Origin: Cyanobacteria bacterium SZAS-4
GTDB lineage: Bacteria; Cyanobacteriota; Vampirovibrionia; Obscuribacterales; Obscuribacteraceae
Length of the DNA stretch: 64,000 bases
Assembly: GCA_018266255.1 (NCBI GenBank)
Contig: JAFEAT010000011.1
Span: forward strand, 165,003 to 229,002
Reading direction: 5' to 3'
Shown here: in pieces, positions 42,466 to 51,054 of the stretch
How the letters are laid out: each line of letters begins with the position of its first letter
Position numbering within the stretch: position 1 is the stretch's first letter
The notes under the pieces: model-generated
What the model saw: only the letters and a program-made list of their open reading frames with translations
The model's database searches: none
What the model was told of the DNA's origin: nothing
Translations under genes and position numbers: made by a program

Positions 42466-43380
42466 ATGAGTATCGCGGTGGGCTTGTGCTTGAGCGCATT
42501 TGTATCGCCGCAAAGTCACGCACAGCCTGTCCATAAAGAAGTTCATCTGGTAGGGCATAAAAAGGCTGCTGTTGAGGCTGCGAAGAAAGCTGCAGACGAG
42601 GAAGCGAAGAGGGAAGCCGCTTCGGCCAATGAAACAGCCGAGCAAGCGTTTGAGTCGACACGCGATCGCTGGGCTCAGTTGTTTATACACATGAAAGCTG
42701 CGCCCGATAATCCGCGCGGCGCCAGGTTGATCGAAGCGCTACGTCCAGTCGCACTCAAGTTTTTGCAAATGCCGATGAAATTGGTTAGTAAAACCGAATC
42801 AGGCGATCGCACTGTCCTGGTATTTAAAGCGAAGGATCCATCCACCGATATCATTTGGAGCTGCACTGCAACAAAAGCTGGTAACGAATGGCTTTTGACC
42901 AATCAGGATTTTAAAGGAAGGAACGCTGTCGATATCGCAATCGAACCCTACAACGCAATTGCGAGCGTGTTTCCGAGTGAGATCTCAACTATCACTACGG
43001 CTTGCATGATTTTTGTCGTGTCTTCGTTTGCGGCTTTTGCCTCCTCGATTTTTTTGATTATCGCAGCATTCAGAGTGTCAGTCCTCTGGGGATTGGTTGT
43101 CTTCTTTGTTCCGTTCGGCAATATTATTTTCGCCATCTGTCGTTGGCGCGAAGCAAGAATTCCGTTTGTCGTAAATTTGATCTGTTTCTGTTTCTGCATT
43201 GGTGCACTCGCCATTCCAATCACTGTGGTGCAATCGCTTAAAGACGTTGGGAAAATCATGCCTGACTTTATGCCGACGATGAGTGACGAGCAGACGACGC
43301 AATTGATTGAAAATGGATTGAAGAACTCCAAAGGACTGAAACTGAAAAAGCTCGGACCGCCTGAAGATGTTTTGCATTAA
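42466..43380 (+). CDS. Exported/membrane protein with charged coiled segment and three TM spans
   Basis: A 304-residue protein. A short signal sequence (MSIAVGLCLSAFVSP) is followed by an Ala/Lys/Glu helix (VEAAKKAADEEAKREAASAN), then a small soluble domain (about 60-165). At about 175-265 three membrane helices follow (FVVSSFAAFASSIFLIIAAF, LWGLVVFFVPFGNIIFAICR, NLICFCFCIGALAIPITVVQ) and a polar tail. The soluble domain probably faces the periplasm. The start at 42466 is an ATG; a TTG at 42457 is possible and neither has a good ribosome binding site. Its stop overlaps the stop of the convergent hydrolase gene by a few bases. Family not recognised. Confidence 0.75.
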   Translation: MSIAVGLCLSAFVSPQSHAQPVHKEVHLVGHKKAAVEAAKKAADEEAKREAASANETAEQAFESTRDRWAQLFIHMKAAPDNPRGARLIEALRPVALKFLQMPMKLVSKTESGDRTVLVFKAKDPSTDIIWSCTATKAGNEWLLTNQDFKGRNAVDIAIEPYNAIASVFPSEISTITTACMIFVVSSFAAFASSIFLIIAAFRVSVLWGLVVFFVPFGNIIFAICRWREARIPFVVNLICFCFCIGALAIPITVVQSLKDVGKIMPDFMPTMSDEQTTQLIENGLKNSKGLKLKKLGPPEDVLH

Positions 43381-44816
43381 CGTTCCAGAGTGGCTATTTT
43401 TGTAGCACAGTCTTTAGTATTCGCTTTAGTTGCGATTTTGCCGGGATTATTCAGCAACGAGCTAATTCCAACCATGTTGACGAAGTGATTGCTGTTCTTG
43501 GCCTTTTCTTTGATGATTGGTTCAGTTACGTAAGTGCCACCATGACCGGCTACGAGTGTGCGGCTGATTTCTCCGCCGTTTCCGAGACGAGCATGAAGAG
43601 CCATTTGTTTGTTGTGATTCTCTAACCAGCTTGTGCCTTTCGGTGCGCTTTCGCATTCGTTCCAAGCAGCGCCTGTCATAGCCAGGTCGTTAGTGCCGCC
43701 GATTACAAATGCGCTCTTAGCAATGCTCGAGTAGAAACGATCGGCTTCAGCTAGTTGTCCGCTGGAGTCAACAGGCTTCATGGTGCTGCATTTTACATCA
43801 GGGTGTGAGAAGACGATTTCGTCTAATTTAGGTGCATTAGTGTCTCGTCTGTGCTGCAGATATTTGCTGTCGAACGCAGCGCCATGGCTGAAAGCAATCA
43901 TATCAGTGCGATCTGCTCCGATGTGATTGATCGCCAGGTCGAGTTGTTTTTCAAACTTTGGATATGATTCTGCAGCGCCTTTTGTATTGAGTTCGTAGGC
44001 TTTAGTCAGACCATATGTTTCTTCAGGAATAGCAGTTGATTTCCAATCGACGTTGATGACGGAATGTCCGTTCGTCAATTGAAGTGCCAGCGCTGTAAAG
44101 TCTGCTTCTTCGGCACCTGTGCGAATTCCGTGCGTATAGAACGACATGTCTTTTGGACCGACGAGGTGTGCGTCTTCTGGGGCTCTCGCAGACAGATCTG
44201 ATTGACGTTTCTGCGCGTGATCGACTAATGCATCGAATTCTTTTACGTCGATTATCTGGCGATCCTTGTAATCGAATTTGCAATCTTTCAGGGAAGTGGC
44301 ACCATCCGGAACCGTGATGTTAACCAGTCGCTTGAAGTGTTCGGCGTTTTTATCTTCAGGCTTGAGATTGCGATCTGTGAGTCCGATTTGCTCGATTGTG
44401 TAAGTTGTAGTTTGGTCTTTTTCATTTCTTACTGCTGGAAAACGGTCTGTATCTCTTTGAAGAGCTGCCTGAGTGTACGCAGTGAAGTTGGCTTCGGTGG
44501 AGAGGTCTTTGACCGACTCTGAGACGATTTTTTCGTATTTGTTGGCGGGTAGAAGAGTGGAATCGTTGCCAGAATTGGGGCGCTTTTCGTTGGGGTAAAG
44601 AGGTGTATTCAAATCGAGTGTTCGTGTCTTGCTGCTTACTTCTGGTAGACCTGCAAAATTCGATTTGATCTCTGCGTCGGGTGCTTTCGGCACAGTGGCA
44701 CCACTACTGTGTTCCTGTTTGCTGTGTTCATGTGTACCTCGTACAGACAATAAGTTCAACAGACCGTTATGTTTTTCAGCAGCTGGTTGCGCAACGTCAG
44801 GTGTTTCAATGCCCAT
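43377..44816 (-). CDS. Predicted alpha/beta hydrolase (DUF900-like)
   Basis: A 479-residue protein. The N-terminal about 190 residues are polar; residues about 210-410 form an alpha/beta hydrolase of the DUF900 kind, with FYTHGIRTGAEEADFTALAL at the first strand, WKSTAIPEETYGLTKAY, and a nucleophile elbow IAFSHGAAF (Ser in S-H-G-A). In normal hydrolases the elbow is G-x-S-x-G; here Ala-Phe-Ser-His-Gly lacks the first Gly, as in some DUF900 members. No signal peptide is seen. The ATG at 44816 follows GAGGATG. It is convergent with the 42466 gene. Likely a cytoplasmic esterase or acyltransferase-like enzyme; substrate unknown. Confidence 0.78.
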   Translation of the reverse strand: MGIETPDVAQPAAEKHNGLLNLLSVRGTHEHSKQEHSSGATVPKAPDAEIKSNFAGLPEVSSKTRTLDLNTPLYPNEKRPNSGNDSTLLPANKYEKIVSESVKDLSTEANFTAYTQAALQRDTDRFPAVRNEKDQTTTYTIEQIGLTDRNLKPEDKNAEHFKRLVNITVPDGATSLKDCKFDYKDRQIIDVKEFDALVDHAQKRQSDLSARAPEDAHLVGPKDMSFYTHGIRTGAEEADFTALALQLTNGHSVINVDWKSTAIPEETYGLTKAYELNTKGAAESYPKFEKQLDLAINHIGADRTDMIAFSHGAAFDSKYLQHRRDTNAPKLDEIVFSHPDVKCSTMKPVDSSGQLAEADRFYSSIAKSAFVIGGTNDLAMTGAAWNECESAPKGTSWLENHNKQMALHARLGNGGEISRTLVAGHGGTYVTEPIIKEKAKNSNHFVNMVGISSLLNNPGKIATKANTKDCATKIATLER

Positions 44817-44995
44817 GGTTCATCCTCATCGGAAGTAGAATCGGTTATGCGGCGGGGCTTAACGGCAGTGGGGGTCCGTTGAAAATACTTTAGGGCTGGT
44901 TTGTGAGTAAAGTGTGTCTAAATAGGGATTTATTTTCTGAAGCCGAAATTGTTGGACCTCGCACTCTACGGAGCGGTCCACAATATCTACACTGA

Positions 44996-45034
44996 TTCGC
45001 GACTTTTTCGCTAAATCTTCGCTACTTTTTGCTT
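44996..45034. repeat. Imperfect direct repeat across the stop codon of the 45022 gene
   Basis: On the minus strand AGCAAAAAGTAGCGAA (covering the stop TAG) is followed by AGCGAAAAAGTCGCGAA, a 22-23 bp period with one inserted base. The reading frame is not kept. Confidence 0.5.
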
Positions 45035-46548
45035 GCTTCCATCGGCGCAGGTCGAGCCGTTGGTTTTTTTGCTCGGGTCGCGTTTTTCCAGTTTCGGGTC
45101 GCCAGGAACAACGCTGGTCCTACTGCTCCCAAAAGCAGCACTAACAAAATTCCGGTGAAGGCTGTATGAGCACATAAGAGGAAGACCAGCTGATCGATTG
45201 GTTTGTCGAAAACGATCATGCCGCGAATTTTGTTAGTCAATTCTGACGCTACAATTTTTTGATTCGGAACGATGTTGATAAATCCATTTGCGTTGCCAGT
45301 TTGAATCGGGTTGCGTGAGCGGTCGAATGCACCAATCAGGTAGCGCCCCTTGCCCGATGTGAAACAAACAATCATTCCTGGGCGTGGTGAGATGCCTTGC
45401 GCCTTGATGGCTGACGCCAGGTCTGATACGTTGTCCTTATCTTTGGCTGCGATGGCTCTAATGCTCTCGCCGCGTTTTGTGAATGGATTTGTGTACGAAA
45501 GATCGCCGCGCTCATTCGCGCCAGGATAGTGTTGATGCCTCTTATAGAAGTCCTGAGTTGCACTTCTTAGCGCATACATCTTCGCTGCGACTCCATACTC
45601 GGGCTCATTAGCATCGAAGTATGTGGTGGCATATTGATCTTGCATGGCATAACCGTTCCATCGCAACAGCAAGTTGTTGATCGTGTACGCTGTGAAGAAG
45701 ACATTCAGAAGTGAGCCCGGCGCTTCATCGTAAACCACCACTGGCACCCGAGTTCGGTCAGCGGTGTCAGTGCCGGCAATTTCGCCGTTTCCAGTTTGAG
45801 TCCAAGATAAAGTAGCTGAACTATCGAATGGTTTGAACGACCATTTTTGACCTTTCACTTTGCAGCGCTCTGCATTCAATACGCGAAAATCACCATGTTG
45901 CACTTTATATTGTTCGACTGGATACGGGTGAGTGAGCCACCAGAACACCCCGTAAACAAGCATGCCGAAAAGACCTGTCGATGACACCACAATTGATGTG
46001 CGCGCCAGAAATTCTTCCAGACGAGAGCTTGTAAGTTTTTGAACGATTGTATGAAAGAGAACAACAAATGGGTTCGATGCTTTGACGATCTTTTTGTCTA
46101 GTGCCACTGCCCAGAGACCTTGCAGCGTGCGAGCGTGTTTTCCATGCTCGATTTTCGATGCGGCTTCTGAACTTTGAGAGGCTAACAACATCGAAGTAGT
46201 GAGAATGCTTTTTGCGTCGCCGCCACCTTCCAGAGAAGTCCAGGCCTTGAGGGCACGCTCCAATCGAAATATCGGATTCATCGCCTCTTCCGACATCACA
46301 CCATATTTGTCTTCAGCTAACTTGCGCGCTTTGTCGAAGTAAGAAACGGCTTCCTGGAAGTTCTTCAGTCCCAAATTCGCGTCGCCAATTGCGATGTAGC
46401 ATGCAATTTTGATCTTCGCCGCTTCGGCTTGATCCATTGTTTTCAGGCTGTCTAGTAATTTATTGGCTGTTTCGATGCATTCGGGATACTCCTTCTTCTG
46501 GAGCTTATCCTCGAATATCTGCATTCTGTCTTGTTGAAGGTCAACCAT
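45022..46548 (-). CDS. TPR protein with two membrane spans and an extracytoplasmic domain
   Basis: A 508-residue protein. Residues 1 to about 110 are TPR-like (DANLGLKNFQEAVSYFDKAR). One membrane span lies at about 185-210 (IVVSSTGLFGMLVYGVFWWL), followed by a large domain of about 240 residues (FDANEPEYGVAAKMYALRSA, FYKRHQHYPGANERGDLSYT) and a second span near 465-490 (AFTGILLVLLLGAVGPALFL). This places the TPR part in the cytoplasm and the middle domain outside. It starts 16 bases after the end of the upstream gene at 46565, so they form an operon. The middle phrase FYKRHQHYPGAN resembles the N-terminal region of pseudopilin-type proteins, which fits a partner with a GspE-N-like domain, but this is a weak link. 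No ribosome binding site is clear. Confidence 0.78.
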   Translation of the reverse strand: MVDLQQDRMQIFEDKLQKKEYPECIETANKLLDSLKTMDQAEAAKIKIACYIAIGDANLGLKNFQEAVSYFDKARKLAEDKYGVMSEEAMNPIFRLERALKAWTSLEGGGDAKSILTTSMLLASQSSEAASKIEHGKHARTLQGLWAVALDKKIVKASNPFVVLFHTIVQKLTSSRLEEFLARTSIVVSSTGLFGMLVYGVFWWLTHPYPVEQYKVQHGDFRVLNAERCKVKGQKWSFKPFDSSATLSWTQTGNGEIAGTDTADRTRVPVVVYDEAPGSLLNVFFTAYTINNLLLRWNGYAMQDQYATTYFDANEPEYGVAAKMYALRSATQDFYKRHQHYPGANERGDLSYTNPFTKRGESIRAIAAKDKDNVSDLASAIKAQGISPRPGMIVCFTSGKGRYLIGAFDRSRNPIQTGNANGFINIVPNQKIVASELTNKIRGMIVFDKPIDQLVFLLCAHTAFTGILLVLLLGAVGPALFLATRNWKNATRAKKPTARPAPMEASKK

Positions 46549-46564
46549 TTAATAGACTCGCATT

Positions 46565-47416
46565 TCAGGGTGGAGGCAATACTCGCTTGGGATCCAGTTT
46601 TCCAACAGCTTCAGCAAAGGACAGAGTGCCGTTTTCGATTCTTCCCTGCGCGTTCAAAACACGCTTCAAATCGACTTCGGTGAGGGAGCCCTGGCTGATT
46701 AACACTTCGCCCGTGAGCTTGCCTTTTCGGCGACCTTCTTCGACAGCCGAAATTAGTTGCAGCGGGGTAACGATGGTCGATGCCACCAAAAGTTCACCGA
46801 GACGACTGCCTTTAAAAGTTTCAATCTCTCTGGTGACTGGTTTACGCAGCGAATCTGGTTTAGCCACTTTGCCATCTGGTTTCTTGCAGCGACTGAGCAA
46901 ATCAATGGCTTCCTCGAAAGACATTTCGTTGAGGAGCACCTTTTCCTGTATCGACAGCACGTAATCAGCCGCATCGGCGGTGAGAACATTCCTTTGCACC
47001 AGAGCCGACAAGAATGGCAGCTGATAAGGAAGGCAAGTCGCCAGGGCGAGCGTCTTTTGCTTTTCGCTGACGAGATCAGATGAAATCAGCAGATCTCGCA
47101 ATTGCCGGATATTTTCATGATAGGAATGGTCCCACCCGACCGTTGTGAGAGCGTCTTCGATAGGAACGTTCTGCTCGCTGAGAACTTTCATGGCGGCGAG
47201 GGCGACAGGTTTGGTAAGCAGTTTTTCGTGCATATACATCTGGCAAAACACAGCGCCACGCACGATTTGCGGGTTCAGCTTGCCCTGGCGGTACATGTAC
47301 TCACCCGGCTCCATGTTCGCTTCGATGCAAGCCAAATTGAGCACGGCAAGGTGCTCTGCTTCAAGGGAGAAGCACTCAGACAGTAGGTCTATTGTGGTCG
47401 GAACAGCATCGGGCAT
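46565..47416 (-). CDS. Helical protein with GspE-N-like repeats
   Basis: A 283-residue soluble helical protein. The C-terminal third reads RLGELLVASTIVTPLQLISA then LTGEVLISQGSLTEVDLKRV, which is the pattern of the GspE/PilB N-terminal (MshEN-type) domain known to bind cyclic-di-GMP or the secretion machinery. A more divergent copy is visible at about 110-195 (LRDLLISSDLVSEKQKTLAL). No ATPase domain is attached, so this would be a stand-alone regulator or adaptor. The start is the ATG at 47416 with GGGGATT about 6 bases before. It is the first gene of a pair with the membrane TPR gene 16 bases downstream. Confidence 0.78.
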   Translation of the reverse strand: MPDAVPTTIDLLSECFSLEAEHLAVLNLACIEANMEPGEYMYRQGKLNPQIVRGAVFCQMYMHEKLLTKPVALAAMKVLSEQNVPIEDALTTVGWDHSYHENIRQLRDLLISSDLVSEKQKTLALATCLPYQLPFLSALVQRNVLTADAADYVLSIQEKVLLNEMSFEEAIDLLSRCKKPDGKVAKPDSLRKPVTREIETFKGSRLGELLVASTIVTPLQLISAVEEGRRKGKLTGEVLISQGSLTEVDLKRVLNAQGRIENGTLSFAEAVGKLDPKRVLPPP

Positions 47417-47823
47417 AGTAAATAATCCCCAAGCAGGGAGTTATAGTGATCATATACCCAAATTCGCCAACCAATCAAGCTCAAGCCTGATTTTGGTGAC
47501 TATCGCAAGTTTCAGGTAACAGGTTTGAGAAGCAGATAAACCGGCAAGGCAGCGTAGCGCACGTTTTCTACGAACAGAGTTTGTTTGAATTGACTTTGGT
47601 AGTCGAAAAGAGGAACGAAATCTTTTAAACGAACTCGTTGTTATTAAGTTTTGACTCTCCGCCGTTCGTTGGAATGCGACCTTGACGGACTACGTACCGT
47701 CACTTTTCAGTTCAGCGGGACTGGTGGGCTGGTTTGCGTCACCCGAGACGGAACCGGCACAACTGGTAGCTGATTGGCTACCCTCGTGCGCATCAGGAGC
47801 TGGTAACATATGCGTCCCGAAAT
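47417..47823. other. Intergenic region with an inverted repeat
   Basis: A 407-bp gap without credible gene. An inverted repeat TGACGG-N8-CCGTCA occurs at 47683-47702 (preceded by T, giving TTGACGG). It shares the TTGACG half-site of the palindromes seen elsewhere but with wider spacing, so it may or may not be the same element. Confidence 0.4.
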
Positions 47824-48918
47824 CTAAGCGGCGAGGTCGTCTGAAGGTTTTTGAGGCCTAATCGCGGCTGGTTTTGTGTCTTCCGTTTCGATGTGCGTAA
47901 GGAAAGCGACTAGCTTCATTTCTTCTTTTGTCAATCCGGCGCGGCGCAGGTTGGTTGTCTCGAGTCGGCGCACCAGTGGTGGCAAAATGCCGGCATCTGC
48001 AGAAGCTAAAATTGCAGAGTGAATGTAGCTCGATCTGCACACTGCTGGTGTGTTACCGAGCGCTGCCGCTGCTGATTTTACGGCCGACACGATCGCTTTT
48101 TTCTTTGCTGTTTTGCTCAAGTCTTCTGGCATCGTGGCCAGTTCGTTCAAGGCGACAACGCTGCCGCGCCATGTTCGAAAATCCTTGGCCGTGACTGATT
48201 CTTTCGCTATTTCAAGTAAATAACTGTTGACGTCAGACGACGTTACCGCCACAAATTCATTGTGTTCGTTCTCGTATGAGAAAAGAAATTCGCCATCACT
48301 TTTCTCGCAGTCTTCAATCACGGCTGCTAGACCTTCGTCTGCACACTTCAGCTCGATCTGCTTGCCCGACTTTCCTTTGAAACTCAAGCTGATTTCGTGG
48401 CTGTTTCTGCAAACATGTTCAGATGTAAGAGTCGTCGCGCCACGTGAATCGTTAGCTTGTAGATACTGTCTGTTACCGATCCGGATGCAAGCCTTATCGA
48501 GAAGTCGCACTACCGCTGCCACCACTCTGCGTTTGGAAAGTTCGTTGGACTTCAGGTCTGCCTTGACGTGTCGTCTGATGGTTGGCATTAGTCCGGCGAT
48601 GACCTTGAGCCTTCCGTACTTATGAGCGGAACTGGCTTCGTGCCACCGCGGGTGGTAGATGTACTGCTTTCGTCCTGCTTCATCAAAGCCCGTCGCCTGG
48701 ATGTGCCCGTCTGGGTCAGAGCAAATCCAGACATCTTTCCAGGCGGGCGGGATCACCAGCGCGAGAATGCGCTGTCGCGTGCCTTTGTCTAACAAGGTCT
48801 TTCCGTCGGGACCGATAAATTTGAAGCCTTTGCCGCACTTCTTGCGCGTACAACCGTTTTCGAAATTCTGGACATACAGCAGTCCAGCGCTGTTCGCTCG
48901 CGCTTCCCAATCTATCAT
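47824..48918 (-). CDS. DNA topoisomerase IB (poxvirus-type)
   Basis: A 364-residue type IB topoisomerase. The catalytic Tyr is probably Tyr298 in CRSSYIHSA. Other catalytic residues are Arg146 (CIRIGN), Lys183 region (SFKGKSGK) and Arg251 (DFRTWRGS). The N-terminal FKFIGPDGKTLLDKGTRQRI and IPPAWKDVWICSDPDGHIQA are the usual start of this family. Such bacterial enzymes relax both positive and negative supercoils by a DNA-3'-phosphotyrosine link. The start is the ATG at 48918 because GAGGAAA lies 6 bases upstream; the frame extends 14 codons further to 48960. It is found in many bacteria and is not an indicator of phage. Confidence 0.92.
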   Translation of the reverse strand: MIDWEARANSAGLLYVQNFENGCTRKKCGKGFKFIGPDGKTLLDKGTRQRILALVIPPAWKDVWICSDPDGHIQATGFDEAGRKQYIYHPRWHEASSAHKYGRLKVIAGLMPTIRRHVKADLKSNELSKRRVVAAVVRLLDKACIRIGNRQYLQANDSRGATTLTSEHVCRNSHEISLSFKGKSGKQIELKCADEGLAAVIEDCEKSDGEFLFSYENEHNEFVAVTSSDVNSYLLEIAKESVTAKDFRTWRGSVVALNELATMPEDLSKTAKKKAIVSAVKSAAAALGNTPAVCRSSYIHSAILASADAGILPPLVRRLETTNLRRAGLTKEEMKLVAFLTHIETEDTKPAAIRPQKPSDDLAA

Positions 48919-49163
48919 TCGTGGTTTCCTCATTCGCTGGTGAGACCGACGGACCCCCAACTTACAAGTTCCCCGGTTGAGCTGTCATTTCGATGTGTAG
49001 TAAACTGCCGTGGGCGCCTGAAAAGAGGTGCCGCGGCTGATTTTAGGAATTTTGTCTTTGTCGCATTAATCCGACATCCTTGAACTCAACTGTGGCTGTG
49101 GTCCAGACTCCTTGGGGCGTAAGGAGAAAACGCCGCTTGCCAAGGGTGTACTGTAGAGCTCAA

Positions 49164-49931
49164 ATGCCCGGAATCCAATCCACTCTATATGAAAAGTTCT
49201 ATCCGGCAGTGCCACCGCGCTCAATGTCGCCACTGAACGCGTTTCTCTCTGGATTGATCATCGCCTGTAGCTTCGTCGTGGTTCTCGAAACGGAACCGAC
49301 AATTGTTGGTCCGAATCAACAAGTCTTTGTGTTGCTTGATTGCTTGTTCGCTTGTGTATTCATCATTGAATATTTCGTCAGACTCTGGGTGATTGGTTGC
49401 GATCCTCGTTATTCGGGTTTTCTGGGTCGACTGAAATATGTGGTGACACCAATGGCGGTGATCGATCTTTTGTCGATCGTGCCTTTCTTTTTTGTCGCGT
49501 TCAGCAATAATTTTTTTCTATTGCGTGTTGCTCGACTCTTTAGAATGATCTCGTTGGCAAAATTCAGTCGGTACTCTCGAGCAATGACTGAGTTTGCCGA
49601 TGTTATCAACTCTCGCAAATCAGAGCTGCTGCTGAGCCTCGGAATTGTTCTTGCGGTATTGCTGCTTGCCTCCGCTGTTATGTATGAGGTGGAAGGCGTG
49701 GCGCAACCCGAAGCATTTGGAAGTATACCGCGTGCACTCTGGTGGGGTGTGATGACTTTGACCACGGTTGGTTATGGTGACGTGACCCCGCACACGATAC
49801 TCGGTAAGTTCTGCTGCGGTGCCACAGCTATTGCGGGTGTTGGTCTGATAGCTATGCCAACCGGTATTGTCGCGGCCGCTTTCAGTGAAACATTCGCACG
49901 CATGCGCGAACAGAACTTCGACGACGAGTAG
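49164..49931 (+). CDS. Voltage-gated potassium channel subunit
   Basis: A 255-residue six-helix channel. The selectivity filter TTVGYGD is complete (TLTTVGYGDVTPHT) and there is a pore helix before it. The S4 segment has spaced arginines (FFLLRVARLFRMISLAKFSR), so voltage sensing is likely. No cytoplasmic RCK domain follows; it ends soon after S6, with MREQNFDDE. The frame is open to 49080 at a TTG; the ATG at 49164 was chosen because membrane segment S1 begins about 30 residues later. A GC-rich hairpin AGCACC/GGTGCT follows at 49930-49947. It is likely tetrameric K+ uptake or repolarisation channel. Confidence 0.9.
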   Translation: MPGIQSTLYEKFYPAVPPRSMSPLNAFLSGLIIACSFVVVLETEPTIVGPNQQVFVLLDCLFACVFIIEYFVRLWVIGCDPRYSGFLGRLKYVVTPMAVIDLLSIVPFFFVAFSNNFFLLRVARLFRMISLAKFSRYSRAMTEFADVINSRKSELLLSLGIVLAVLLLASAVMYEVEGVAQPEAFGSIPRALWWGVMTLTTVGYGDVTPHTILGKFCCGATAIAGVGLIAMPTGIVAAAFSETFARMREQNFDDE

Positions 49932-50089
49932 CACCATATTTGGTGCTGGTGTATGACTGTTCGAAATCTTTTCGTTTGTAGCTCAACGATAAACGGAAAA
50001 ATGAGGAAGCCCTAAGATGCCCACGGGGAGGCATTTATGGGTTACACTACGATCAAACGACGTGCTCAACTTTTATAGGACTTGATGTT

Positions 50090-50545
50090 ATGAACGAATC
50101 GGAAAACAAAGCGGCGATACAAATTCTCAATAAGATTATGGAACTTGAGTTGGCAGGAGTTGTTCGCTATACGCATTACTCCCTCATGGTCTATGGCTAT
50201 AATCGCATCCCAATCGTAAGCTGGCTCAAGGATAACGCCAATGAGAGCCTCATGCATGCCTACAAAGCTGGTGAGCTTGTAACACTTCTCGGCGGACATC
50301 CTTCTTTGAAAATCGGGCCTCTTCTTGAGACTGAGAAGCATGATGTCGGAGATATCTTGAGAGAGAGTCTCGAGCATGAAAACGCCGCCATTGCTGCATA
50401 TTACGAGCTTTTGAAAGCAACAGAAGGTAAGTCTGTTCTATTAGAAGAATATGCAAGAGAGATGATCATGGGCGAAGAGCTGCACCTCGACGAAGTTAAT
50501 AAGATGCTTCGTAAACCTGGTGATATCCACCCTTTCCACGATTAA
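50090..50545 (+). CDS. Bacterioferritin-like protein
   Basis: A 151-residue four-helix ferritin-like protein. Candidate diiron ligands are Glu18 (MELELAGVVRY), Glu52 and His56 (NESLMHAYK), Glu95 region (RESLEHENAA), Glu129 and His132 (MGEELHLDE). Spacing of Glu52 to His56 is four residues instead of the usual three (ExxH), so the first site may be altered. Members store iron or protect against peroxide. The ATG at 50090 has AGGA about 10 bases before; a hairpin terminator follows at 50597. It is a single gene. Confidence 0.85.
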   Translation: MNESENKAAIQILNKIMELELAGVVRYTHYSLMVYGYNRIPIVSWLKDNANESLMHAYKAGELVTLLGGHPSLKIGPLLETEKHDVGDILRESLEHENAAIAAYYELLKATEGKSVLLEEYAREMIMGEELHLDEVNKMLRKPGDIHPFHD

Positions 50546-50596
50546 TCAGCTGACTTCGAACGCTTGTTCGGTTGCAGTGGTTTCATAAAATAGAGG

Positions 50597-50626
50597 CGCT
50601 CGGCTTATTTTGCCGGGCGTTTTTTC
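50597..50626 (+). terminator. Rho-independent terminator after the bacterioferritin-like gene
   Basis: An 8-bp stem CGCTCGGC/GCCGGGCG (50597-50604 with 50612-50619, one wobble) with a 7-base loop is followed by TTTTTTTC. Confidence 0.85.
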
Positions 50627-50736
50627 TCTGCGTAGAATTCTACACGCCCGGGCTGAATTGAGACGCTCTGCGCGTCTTGCAGAGGTGCCTCGTGCCGTTT
50701 CGCATCGCGCTGAGCACCTCAATTTTTAGTACTTAC

Positions 50737-50828
50737 TGCGATTAGTTCGCAATAACTTTATTCCTTATTGCATGCGATTGATTCGCAATAACAAAACCAC
50801 AACAAGTGTGCGATGTATTCGCAACAAC
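50737..50828. repeat. Three 20-bp palindromic repeats spaced exactly 36 bp apart
   Basis: TGCGATTAGTTCGCAATAAC (50737), TGCGATTGATTCGCAATAAC (50773) and TGCGATGTATTCGCAACAAC (50809). Each carries the inverted pair TGCGA-N5-TCGCA. The 16-base spacers differ. Exact phasing and conserved palindromes suggest repeated protein-binding sites or a small repeat array. Confidence 0.75.
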
Positions 50829-51054
50829 GGAAACTTGAAATTGCGACATGCAATCAAATCACTGAAAATGCTGGTCTTCCGCTTGTCTGATTTCAGCCTC
50901 GAAAAAAGCGAAAAATCTCCTGACATTCAAACTTTTTGGAGCAAATCTGAGCTTTCGCAGATAAATTTTTCGACCAAATTTGGTTGTAAAGCCGGATTTT
51001 TTTGATTTTGAATCAAATTCGGTGGTGAATATCACCCGTTGAAATCGTCGAAAA

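Larger units (their letters stand above)
50546..51054. other. Convergent intergenic region with repeats, no gene
   Basis: A 509-bp gap between the bacterioferritin-like gene and the GH3 gene. It holds the terminator at 50597-50626, a second hairpin AGACGC-TCTGC-GCGTCT at 50661-50677, a long-loop pair GAGGTGC/GCACCTC (50682-50688 with 50714-50720, then AATTTTT), and three palindromic repeats spaced 36 bp apart (50737-50828). A 77-codon frame over the repeats (50772-51005) looks spurious. Confidence 0.55.

Noticed and set aside
50737..50828. CRISPR array
   Set aside because: Only three repeats of 20 bp with 16-base spacers, each repeat palindromic with a variable centre, and no cas genes in the window.
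50772..51005. 77-codon plus-strand frame over the 36-bp repeats
   Set aside because: The peptide is mostly the translated repeats (RLIRNN, RCIRNN) and low-complexity sequence; there is no ribosome binding site.
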